This document shows, piece after piece, positions 1 to 7,416 of a stretch of DNA of 64,000 nt. The stretch is taken from positions 268,116-332,115 of the forward strand of contig CAJXTB010000006.1 in the NCBI GenBank assembly GCA_913061235.1. The letters run 5' to 3'. The notes under the pieces are model-generated. The model did not search any database, was not told the DNA's origin, and was given only the letters and a program-made list of their open reading frames with translations. Each line of letters starts with the position of its first letter. The first letter of the stretch is position 1. This stretch comes from an uncultured Pseudomonadota bacterium. GTDB lineage: Bacteria; Myxococcota_A; UBA796; GCA-2862545. The position numbers and the translations under genes were made by a program.

Positions 1-1291
1 CGGCCAAGACAACGACGGTGACGGCGTCACAGACGAAGGCTTTGGCGACTCGGACAACGACGGCATCGCCGACTGCGTGGACACCGAAGAGTGCGACGGC
101 GTCGACAACAACGGTGACGGTGTCACGGACGAAGGCTTTGGCGACTCGGACAACGACGGTACCGCGGACTGCGTGGACACCGAAGAGTGCGACGGCGTCG
201 ACAACAACGGCAACGGCGTGACGGACGAAGGTTTCGGCGACTCGGACAACGACGGCACGGCTGACTGTATCGACACGGAAGAGTGTGACGGCGTCGACAA
301 CAACGGCAATGGCTAGACCGACGAAGGCTTCGGCGATTCGGACAGTGACGGCATTGCCGACTGCGTAGACACCGAAGAGTGTGACGGCCAAGACAACGAC
401 GGTGACGGCCAGACGGACGAAGGCTTCTCCGACATTGACGGCGACGGCACTGCGGACTGTGTGGACACCGAAGAGTGTGACGGTCTCGACAACAACGGTG
501 ACGGCGTGACGGACGAAGGCTTTGGCGACTCGGACGGCGACGGTACTGCGGACTGCGTGGACACCGAAGAGTGTGACGGCGTCGACAACAACGGTGACGG
601 CGTGACGGACAAAGGCTTCTCGGACGTAGACGGCGACGGTACTGCCGATTGTCAGGACGTTGAAGAGTGCGACGGCGTCGACAACAACGGCGACGGCGTC
701 ACCGACGAAGGCTACGCAGACACCGACCAAGATGGCACGGCCGACTGCGTGGATACCGAAGAGTGTGACGGCCGTGACAACAACGGTGACGGCGTGACGG
801 ACGAAGGCTTCGGCGATTCAGACAGTGACGGCATTGCCGACTGTGTGGACACCGAAGAGTGCGACGGTCTCGACAACAACGGTGACGGCGTCACCGACGA
901 AGGCTTCGGCGATTCGGACAATGACGGCACCGCCGATTGTATCGATACCGAAGAGTGCGACGGCGTCGACAACAACGGCAATGGCCAGACCGACGAAGGC
1001 TTTGGCGACTCGGACAACGATGGCACGGCCGACTGTATCGACACGGAAGAGTGTGACGGTCAGGACAACGACGGCGACGGCATGACCGACGAAGGCTTCT
1101 CGGACGTTGACGACGACGGCACTGCCGACTGCGTGGATGTCGAAGAGTGCGACGGCGTCGACAACAACGGTGACGGCGTCACCGACGAAGGCTTTGGCGA
1201 CTCGGACAGTGACGGCACCGCCGACTGTATCGACACGGAAGAGTGTGACGGCGTCGACAACAACGGAGACGGTGAGATCGACGAAGGCTTC
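1..1291 (+). repeat. 96-bp tandem repeat array coding for the MopE-type units
   Basis: Units begin at 77, 173, 269, 365, 461, 557, 653, 749, 845, 941, 1037, 1133 and 1229, each exactly 96 bases apart. The array enters from outside the window. Most differences between units are synonymous or swap Asn, Asp, Ser and Gly. Because the period is a multiple of three, several other frames on both strands also lack stops; these are shadows. Confidence 0.95.
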
Positions 1292-2548
1292 GTCGGAACA
1301 ACCTACCTGTGGAACCGCACCTCGGGCTTCAACAACAACGGTGGCGCAACCCAGTCGCTCGAAGCGAGCTTCAACGAAGAGACCGGTCAGCTGTCCTTCC
1401 AAGCTGAAATCGACCACCTGAGCAACCGCACTGCGAACGGCTTCACGGTCGCCATCAACGACGGTCCGAACCCCAAGGGTCACGGTGAGCTGTCGCTGCT
1501 GTACTTCGACGCCACGGGCGCTGTTCCGGTCCTCACGGCTTACGCGTACAACGGGCAGAACAACTTCTCGGCATACTTTGATGGTTCGGACGCGGCGGGC
1601 ACCCAGCCTGCCGACCGTATCGCCAGCTCGCTTGTGGATGACTCGTTCGTCGTCGACATGTGGGCGACGGATGACGGCACCACGGTCACCATGGGCTTCG
1701 TCATTGACGCAAGCGTCATCATTGACCACAGCCCGCTGTACGCTGCCGACTACCCCTGGTATGGCATTGGCTTCGACGACAAGATGGGCATCTGGTTCCA
1801 CAACAAGGCCGACCTCTCAACGTCCTACACCAACGGCTGGCTGACCAGCTGGGGCTTCGGCGCGCAGGGCTGGCTCGATGCATCGAACCTACAGACCACG
1901 CCAGAAGAGAACGAATGTCCGGACGAGTGCGAAGTGTCGGACACCATGTTCGCGTTTAGCGCTGCCGTCCCAGACGCCTCTGTCTCCAACAGCACCAGCT
2001 CGCATGCCTTCTACTTCCCGAACCTGTACGGCGACGGAACGGTCCGCATGGCTATGCGCGATGACGCCATGGCGTTCATCAACGACGACGGCGACCTAGA
2101 GCTGGTCGGAACCGCCTACATCTACGACAACAGCGGTGGTTCGGGTGTGTTGAACTCCGAGTGGACCGTAGAAGCGGTCTACCAGTTCCGCGGTGTCGGA
2201 GCAGGTGGAGAAGGCGTACAAGGTCCGAAGACCGAGCTGTTTGATGGGTTCCAGCCTGTATCCATCACAGATGGCTGGGAGTACTGGGACCTCATCGAAG
2301 CAGAGCTCACCGAGGTCATGGGCGTTGGCTCTATCGAGCTCACCGAAGACCTCGTGTTCCCGACCCAGGTTGGTGACCGTGCGAACGGCAAGAACCTCAA
2401 CTTCGGCATGTCCGGGTGGTTCAGCTGGGACCGTTTCATTGCCAAGATCTACCAAGGCTCAGGAAGCGGTGGCGACCTGAACATCAACCTTGATGGCGCT
2501 GAAGAGTGCCCGGATGATGATGGTGGTCCGCCACCGCCCGCTGGCTGA
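2..2548 (+). CDS. MopE-repeat secreted protein, 3' part, interrupted by an in-frame TAG
   Basis: The 5' end lies outside the window. The frame opens with about thirteen 32-residue units of the form DTEECDGxDNNGDGxTDEGF followed by DSDxDGxADC. These are acidic Cys-containing repeats of the MopE/putative metal-binding type common in myxobacterial surface proteins. After the repeats comes a non-repetitive region of about 420 residues, rich in aromatics and predicted beta strands, with two Cys near its middle (ECPDEC) and a proline tail (GGPPPPAG). The frame contains a TAG at 314-316 where neighbouring units have CAG (Gln), so as read the protein is split. Codons resume unchanged after it, and the GTG at 461 lies inside a repeat unit, so it is not a convincing start. 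The product is probably exported, and calcium or metal binding by the acidic units is inferred. The next gene is separated by a strong hairpin terminator. Confidence 0.8.
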
Positions 2549-2568
2549 GACCTCTCGGTGACGGAAAA

Positions 2569-2610
2569 GCGGCTCGGTGTCTTCGGACACCGGGCCGCTG
2601 TTGTGTTGTG
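2569..2610 (+). terminator. Rho-independent terminator with UUCG loop
   Basis: A 13-bp GC-rich stem (2569-2581 with 2586-2598, one G-T pair) closes on the tetraloop TTCG and is followed by a T/G-rich tail. It sits 20 bases after the MopE-repeat gene stop and before the JAB operon, so it isolates the operon from upstream transcription. Confidence 0.8.
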
Positions 2611-2625
2611 GGGTAGACTGTCAGC

Positions 2626-3579
2626 ATGCTCCGAGACGCCGCATCCCCGATTCGAGTTCGCCAAGCTGTGGTGCGTGTGTACGCCTCTGAGCTGGACGTC
2701 CTAGTGGATGAGATGCACCGGCATCGGAACGTGGAGACCGGAGGGGACCTCTTTGGATTGTGGAGCCACGGCGACGTTCCCACAGTTTTCCTAGCGTCTC
2801 GTCCGGGCGAGGCTGCTGTTCGACAGCGACTTAGCTTCCAGCAAGATGTGCAGAGCCATCGGGCAACGGAACAGGCTGTGTGGCAGACGTTTGGCGTTCA
2901 GTGCATTGGCATGTGGCACTCGCACCACAGCATTGGACTTGAGGTGCTGTCGCGTGGAGACCTTGGTCGGACCATGCGCTACGCCCGTCGTAGCAATCGC
3001 AGCCGGTTCGTTGACTTGCTTGGCTTTCACCGGGACCACTGGCACGTGCGGCCGTTCGTCTATCGGGATGCCGGTCTAGGACGCACACGAGCGACGCGGC
3101 TTGAGGTCTTGCCGGGTATCAGCCCACTGCGTGCGGCCCTGGATGGCTCCATTGCCTCTCTAAAAGGCCCGCCAGTTGGGCCGCCACTCCGTCTCACTGT
3201 GTTGCCAAGCGAGCCGCAGAGCCCCTTACTGGCCCCGAAAGAGGGCAAGGGTGACATTGACCCGGCATCCCTCAAGCCCTTGTCTGGGCGTGGCAGAGGC
3301 CCTTGGCGGGCGGTTCACGCCGTGGAACAGGTGATTGCGAGTGTCGTCCCAGAGAGTCTGCGCGAACAACTTCAGCTGGACGTTGTAGATGACTCGACCT
3401 TGGCGCTTCGACTGACGAAGGGGCAGGGGCGTACGCTCATTGCGATGTTCTCGTTTGACGGTACCCTGACGCTTGGCGCGTGGCAGGTGGTGGGCGCTTC
3501 GCCTGTCATCGGTCGCCCCCAGCCCGATGATGTGTCGTCCTCGCTTCAGCAGGCCATTGCTGCCTTGGAGAGCCCATGA
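2626..3579 (+). CDS. JAB/JAMM-domain metallopeptidase, putative deconjugase of a ubiquitin-like system
   Basis: 317 residues. The N-terminal half (about 15-148) is a JAB/MPN domain: Glu37 in ETGGDLFG, then HSH at 98-100, Ser109 and Asp112 give the zinc-binding JAMM set. The spacing between the second His and the Ser is eight residues instead of the usual seven. JAMM enzymes cleave isopeptide bonds or mature the C-terminus of ubiquitin-like modifiers. Residues about 150-317 are an extra region with a Pro-rich linker and a small alpha/beta segment (about 225-317) that I do not recognise. The stop overlaps the start of the E2-like gene (ATGA), which argues for translational coupling and a shared pathway. 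No convincing Shine-Dalgarno precedes ATG 2626, so the exact start is uncertain. This is the first gene of a five-gene operon. Confidence 0.88.
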   Translation: MLRDAASPIRVRQAVVRVYASELDVLVDEMHRHRNVETGGDLFGLWSHGDVPTVFLASRPGEAAVRQRLSFQQDVQSHRATEQAVWQTFGVQCIGMWHSHHSIGLEVLSRGDLGRTMRYARRSNRSRFVDLLGFHRDHWHVRPFVYRDAGLGRTRATRLEVLPGISPLRAALDGSIASLKGPPVGPPLRLTVLPSEPQSPLLAPKEGKGDIDPASLKPLSGRGRGPWRAVHAVEQVIASVVPESLREQLQLDVVDDSTLALRLTKGQGRTLIAMFSFDGTLTLGAWQVVGASPVIGRPQPDDVSSSLQQAIAALESP

Positions 3580-4022
3580 CTTGGAGTGCCCACCAGCAGT
3601 ATCGCTTAGCTATCGAGCGGCGAATTCTGCGCGAGCACATGCCGGACTTCCAATTTCATGACCCTGCCGGGAACTCAACGGTGGAGGGCGAATACACGAG
3701 TAGTCGCGGCAACACCTACCGGCTGATCATTGGTATTCCGAAAGGGTTTCCCGATGAATGCCCGTCTTGCTACGTCGCGGAACCCTGTCCCTTGATGGGG
3801 TTTCACCAAGAAGTCATCGAGTACGGCAACAGCCACGCGATGCACACTTGGATTAGCGACCGTCCTCCTTGGGTACGGCTTTGTACCTACAGGCCCGAGC
3901 GCTGGAGCGCTGCGCACAGCATCGAGAAGGTGCTGCAAAAGGCCATGCTCTGGATAGAAGCCTACGAGTCGCATGTGGACACCGGTCGGCACATTTCGGC
4001 CTTTCTATTGAACATGGATTAA
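3576..4022 (+). CDS. E2-like (UBC-fold) conjugating enzyme
   Basis: 148 residues, the size of a minimal UBC domain. Visible E2-like features in order: beta strands around YRLIIGIPKGFPDECP (48-63), a His/Trp pair (H90, W92), then the segment VRLCTYRPERW (100-110) followed by a long helix. This matches the order in classical E2s, where the active-site Cys lies in an 'ICL' segment followed by a conserved Trp, so Cys103 is the candidate catalytic residue. The HPN tripeptide of eukaryotic E2s is absent, as in many bacterial E2s. The start overlaps the JAB stop by four bases, with GGAGAG just upstream. The role as carrier of an activated modifier from the E1 at 4282 is inferred from fold order and operon. 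Confidence that it is E2-like is moderate to good. Confidence 0.75.
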   Translation: MTWSAHQQYRLAIERRILREHMPDFQFHDPAGNSTVEGEYTSSRGNTYRLIIGIPKGFPDECPSCYVAEPCPLMGFHQEVIEYGNSHAMHTWISDRPPWVRLCTYRPERWSAAHSIEKVLQKAMLWIEAYESHVDTGRHISAFLLNMD

Positions 4023-4088
4023 GGTCCGCTTTACGACAAGACGCCGCTACAGCCGGCATCCAATACACTGTGCGAAGAGGAGGCCCAA

Positions 4089-4280
4089 ATGGCCAAGAGC
4101 AGCGACCACAATGCGATTCGTGAGTTCATGGAGAAGGCTGCAGCCGGTAAGGACACGGGCGGTCGGAAGATGAAGTACGACCCCAAACTCAAGCGATTCG
4201 TAGTGGTGGACGACACGGACGCAGACGCCGACGAGCTTCCTGCCGTGACGCCTGAGGACCTCCAGTCGTTCGGGCGCTGA
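4089..4280 (+). CDS. Small charged protein, candidate modifier of the conjugation operon
   Basis: 63 residues, highly charged, no Cys, no signal peptide and no membrane segment. The N-terminal part looks helical (about 8-18); the middle has a possible strand (KRFVVVDD, 36-43) followed by an acidic run; the end is SFGR. It lies between the E2-like and E1-like genes, where ubiquitin-like modifier genes sit in several bacterial operons, and has the strongest ribosome-binding site of the operon (GAGGAGG at 4075-4081, seven bases before ATG). It does not look like a beta-grasp protein and does not end in Gly-Gly; size and disorder recall Pup, without its GGQ/GGE end. I do not recognise a family. 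It could be the modifier, a regulator, or an adaptor. Confidence 0.7.
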   Translation: MAKSSDHNAIREFMEKAAAGKDTGGRKMKYDPKLKRFVVVDDTDADADELPAVTPEDLQSFGR

Positions 4281-4281
4281 G

Positions 4282-5505
4282 GTGCCCTGCGTCGTCATCC
4301 ACGAGAGTGTGACTGCAGTCCTCGCCGAAGGGATCCCTTTGCGGGCTGTCCTGAAGGACGAGGGTGACCTCTGGGTCGTTGGCCTGGAAGGCTCCGAAGC
4401 AGTGGATGTTGGCTCTGCGGGAGTTGCACGACTGCGCCTGCGTCACGGTGATTCCGGGACCGGTCCCTCGCTTCTGCTTCGAGGCGTCCGAGGCGTAGTC
4501 CAGGCGTTCATTGATGGGGTTGAAGCAGAGGTCCAGGTACTCGTTCAGGACATTGACCTGTTTCATCGCGTTCGCGGCGTGTTCGAGACAGATGTCTTGA
4601 GCAAGCGACGTGTCGCCATTGTGGGATGCGGTTCGGGCGGTAGCTTCATTGCGCGTGAGCTGACGAAGGCGGGTGTCGGCGAGTTCTTGCTCATCGACCA
4701 TGACCGCATGGAGCCCGGCAATGTGTGTCGGCATGAGCTGGGCTTGTCGGAGGTCGGCCGCAAGAAAGTGTTCGCCATGCGCGACCTCATCCTCGATCGC
4801 AACCCAACGGCCATCGTAGAGACCTTGGCAGTGCATCTGGATGGCAGCACTGTTCAGCAGGTGCAGGATGCGATCTCGGGGGCTGATCTGGTGATTGGCG
4901 CCACCGACAACCGCGAGAGTCGGCTTCTGCTCAATCGTGCGTGCATTGCGAACGACCAACCGTTGTTGTTCGGAGCCGTGTTCCGGCGGGCTTACGGCGG
5001 GCAAGTCCTGCGGGTTCTCCCGCGCATGACCCCTTGCTACCAGTGCTTCCTCAATGTCTTGCCGCACATGGGCAACGACCAAGAGATTGCGAGTGCTGAG
5101 GACGCTGCGGCCATCGCCTACTCTGACCGACCGGTCGCGATTGAGCCCGGACTGTCCAGTGATGTGCTGCCTGTGGCTCTGATGATGGTGAAGATCGCCA
5201 TTGTCCTGTTGCTGGAAGGCGAAAAAACGACGCTTGCACCGCTTCGTGAAGACTTGGTCGCCCCGCTGTACCTGTGGCTCAATCGCCGGGAACCGGGCAC
5301 TGACTACGCGAAGTTGCCACCTTTGGAGCACAGAGTCGATGACATGACCATCCTCCGTTGGTATGGCGTGCTATTGCCTCGGGACCCTGACTGCGCCGCG
5401 TGCGGTGCATTCGAGGACAGTCTGCTTGAGCGCTATGGCCTTGGTGGACAAGACCTCGACACCGATTTCTTCAGCACGGACGTGGCTGTGGAGGATCCTT
5501 CGTGA
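4282..5505 (+). CDS. ThiF/MoeB/E1-like adenylating enzyme
   Basis: 407 residues. An N-terminal extension of about 105 residues precedes a ThiF/E1 Rossmann domain. The nucleotide loop is GCGSGG (115-120), the acidic strand end is LLIDHD (136-141), followed by GNVCRH (146-151) at the place of the ATP-contacting Asn/Arg, and GATDN (206-210) is the Asp motif. Two CxxC pairs, C252/C255 and C371/C374, should bind a structural zinc. These enzymes adenylate the C-terminal Gly of a ubiquitin-like protein. At the place where MoeB has its conserved Cys (before V-E-A-G) this protein has Ala (AIEPG, 286-290), so the thioester Cys is not evident. GTG start 4282 is one base after the previous stop. The end overlaps the next gene by four bases (GTGA). 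Confidence 0.9.
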   Translation: MPCVVIHESVTAVLAEGIPLRAVLKDEGDLWVVGLEGSEAVDVGSAGVARLRLRHGDSGTGPSLLLRGVRGVVQAFIDGVEAEVQVLVQDIDLFHRVRGVFETDVLSKRRVAIVGCGSGGSFIARELTKAGVGEFLLIDHDRMEPGNVCRHELGLSEVGRKKVFAMRDLILDRNPTAIVETLAVHLDGSTVQQVQDAISGADLVIGATDNRESRLLLNRACIANDQPLLFGAVFRRAYGGQVLRVLPRMTPCYQCFLNVLPHMGNDQEIASAEDAAAIAYSDRPVAIEPGLSSDVLPVALMMVKIAIVLLLEGEKTTLAPLREDLVAPLYLWLNRREPGTDYAKLPPLEHRVDDMTILRWYGVLLPRDPDCAACGAFEDSLLERYGLGGQDLDTDFFSTDVAVEDPS

Positions 5506-6149
5506 CTGAGACCTTTATCGACTTTGAAGCCCGCACCGGCGGAAAGTACGACCCGCCCGAGTCTGTCACCAAATTGGGTCGCGTGTTTGAGTCCTGGGAA
5601 GCCTGTCCCACTCTGTTCCGTTCACCCGGTCCAGGTGCGATTCGCGCTTGGTTCGAGGGAACGCTCGAGCACATGGCTCATCCGGATGCAGAGCTGCTCT
5701 GGTTGTCGGACAACGAGAACAGTACCTCTCCTGCCGAGAGTGCTCAGTTTGGTTCGTTGGCTATCCTTCAGCCTCTGCACCTTCAGGTGTGTAAGACACG
5801 TGAGCGCGGCTCGTTCCTAGGACTGAACCACATCATTCGCTCGCGTACGACCCCGCTCGGCCTCGGCCGTGACGGTCTTGTCTGGGTACCACCGTCCGCA
5901 CTCGGTCGCGGCATCCGCTGGGCCCATGTTGGAACCAAGCGCGACGCTGAGAGCTACTTCGGCCCGGACCTCGCGTCTGAGCGCAGCCAAGTTCTCGACC
6001 GAATCGATGCCTACATCGCTGAAGTCGCTGCCCTAGAGAAGGCCGGCGCTGAGTTTGGCGACGTCCCTTGGTACGCAATGAACGCGGGTCAGCGCCAAGA
6101 GATGCTTGAGACGCACGGCGTCCAGTCGCGCTGGACCGCTCGCGTTTAG
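5502..6149 (+). CDS. Unknown protein, last gene of the JAB-E2-E1 operon
   Basis: 215 residues, soluble, no signal peptide. It starts with GTG overlapping the E1 stop and has GGAGG seven bases upstream, so it is translationally coupled. Features: a central hydrophobic strand-rich part (about 80-145), a helical segment (about 155-185) and a C-terminal helix ending in Arg-Val. I do not recognise the family. Operon position suggests a target, an E3-like adaptor or a modifier-linked protein. It does not resemble a ubiquitin fold on reading. Its stop overlaps a short tandem repeat shared with the convergent gene. Confidence 0.8.
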   Translation: MTETFIDFEARTGGKYDPPESVTKLGRVFESWEACPTLFRSPGPGAIRAWFEGTLEHMAHPDAELLWLSDNENSTSPAESAQFGSLAILQPLHLQVCKTRERGSFLGLNHIIRSRTTPLGLGRDGLVWVPPSALGRGIRWAHVGTKRDAESYFGPDLASERSQVLDRIDAYIAEVAALEKAGAEFGDVPWYAMNAGQRQEMLETHGVQSRWTARV

Positions 6150-6195
6150 AGTGCCTGGCGTTCAGAGCGCCTGGCGTTCATAGCGCCTAGGCGTC
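6148..6195. repeat. Three 16-bp tandem repeats between convergent genes
   Basis: Copies at 6148-6163, 6164-6179 and 6180-6195, built on AGAGCGCCTGGCGTTC with one to four changes each. The array covers the stop codons of both the plus-strand gene (6147-6149) and the minus-strand gene (6187-6189). The third copy contains the palindrome CGCCTAGGCG. Confidence 0.8.
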
Positions 6196-7389
6196 TGCGT
6201 CGTCACCCGATGCTGGAGCCTTGGGCTCCGGCGCGCTGAACAGTCCGCTGAGTAGGTCTGCGACGTCAATGCGGACCTTCGGCTTGTCTTGTTCGCTCGA
6301 CGGCAGCGGAATGCTGAGGTCTTTGGGGACGATGGCGCCAGTGAGCGCTGTGACCAAAGAACCAACGAGGTTCGCTCCGTTTTCGCGGACGAAGTCACTG
6401 TCGATGTGGACGTCATCGGTCGTGCGCTCACCATCGAGGTTCGTCGACTGCATGAAGTCGCGCATGACGTCGCCTATGCCCCCACTGAGGCGTTCTTCAG
6501 CGCTGGTGCCGTCCGCTCTTGCTGGTCGCATTTCGGGGTCCAACAGAGACTCGAAGAGGTCTGTCAGCACCTGGCCCATCCGGCCACCCAGCGCGCTCTC
6601 TTCACCGGTCTGCTCGGTCTGCTCGGTGTGCGCTGCGCTCAATGCGTCCTTGAACATGCCCATGGCTTCGTCGGCCGTGTACTGGGGAGCGTCCCGTCCG
6701 CTGTCGCGTGGTGGCCATGGGAGGTTGAGGCCTGCTAGCAACTGCTCGGTTGAGCCAGCGAAGCTTCGACCGAGAACTCGAATGGGATTTGAGGGTCCGC
6801 CCTCGAGCAAGGCCCACAGCGTCTGCGTCATGCCGTCATCTTGTTCGAAGGCCACAGCGGCGGCGTAGCGATGTGATGACGAGATGCCGACAGTGCGAAC
6901 CAGTCGCATGCTGATAGCACTGCTACGGAGCTCTTCGAAGAGGGTAAGCGCAGCTTGGCCGTCAGGTCCGGCAGTCAGCGGGCTGTTGTTCTCAAGGGCC
7001 TTGAACCAGCTCGCCGCTGGTGCACTCTCGTCGAGCTCGCGGAATGGCGGCAGCCGCTCTGAACGACCGTATGCGTACAGTCCAGCAATGTCCCAGTTGG
7101 CGGCAAAGCCGTCCACCTTCCAGTCGTCTCCCACCCGTTGTAGCAGGAACCAAATGTGTTGGCGTTGCTCGGTGCCAATTTCTGCAGGCACTGCGGCTCG
7201 GTCGTCGTGTTCCCGGACAGGGCCTGCTTGGGCGATGTACATGTCCACGCCCGCACATTGTTCGAAGACCCGACGCGCCGAGTCACCGTCTTGGGACCAC
7301 GACTTGTCCGTGCTGTGTGTGCGGGCACCGACTTGGTCGCCGGTCTTACATGCGGTAATGAACCGCTCAAAGGCGTTCGTAGAGGACAC
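6187..7389 (-). CDS. Unknown protein with NTF2-like N-terminal part, partner of the DUF4157 protein
   Basis: 400 residues from a GTG start. Residues about 5-100 resemble an NTF2-like fold (an FERFITACKTGD opening and the strand pair IWFLLQRVGDDWKVDGFA). The middle holds alternating strands and helices, and the last 150 residues are acidic with amphipathic helices. No signal peptide or membrane segment. It lies 27 bases downstream of the giant DUF4157 gene on the same strand, so they are probably cotranscribed. An immunity or chaperone role is possible but only inferred from the position. Confidence 0.7.
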   Translation of the reverse strand: MSSTNAFERFITACKTGDQVGARTHSTDKSWSQDGDSARRVFEQCAGVDMYIAQAGPVREHDDRAAVPAEIGTEQRQHIWFLLQRVGDDWKVDGFAANWDIAGLYAYGRSERLPPFRELDESAPAASWFKALENNSPLTAGPDGQAALTLFEELRSSAISMRLVRTVGISSSHRYAAAVAFEQDDGMTQTLWALLEGGPSNPIRVLGRSFAGSTEQLLAGLNLPWPPRDSGRDAPQYTADEAMGMFKDALSAAHTEQTEQTGEESALGGRMGQVLTDLFESLLDPEMRPARADGTSAEERLSGGIGDVMRDFMQSTNLDGERTTDDVHIDSDFVRENGANLVGSLVTALTGAIVPKDLSIPLPSSEQDKPKVRIDVADLLSGLFSAPEPKAPASGDDADA

Positions 7390-7416
7390 GTCAAGCTCCC
7401 TAGTGACCGTTTTCGG

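Noticed and set aside
818..1801. Long open frame on the minus strand across the MopE repeats (and other alternate-frame ORFs in 1-1291)
   Set aside because: The 96-bp period keeps several frames open. The translations are low-complexity mirror images of the repeats with no family signal.
4189..5331. 380-codon open frame antisense to the E1-like gene
   Set aside because: It overlaps the motif-rich ThiF gene fully and shows no domain; typical shadow frame in GC-rich DNA.
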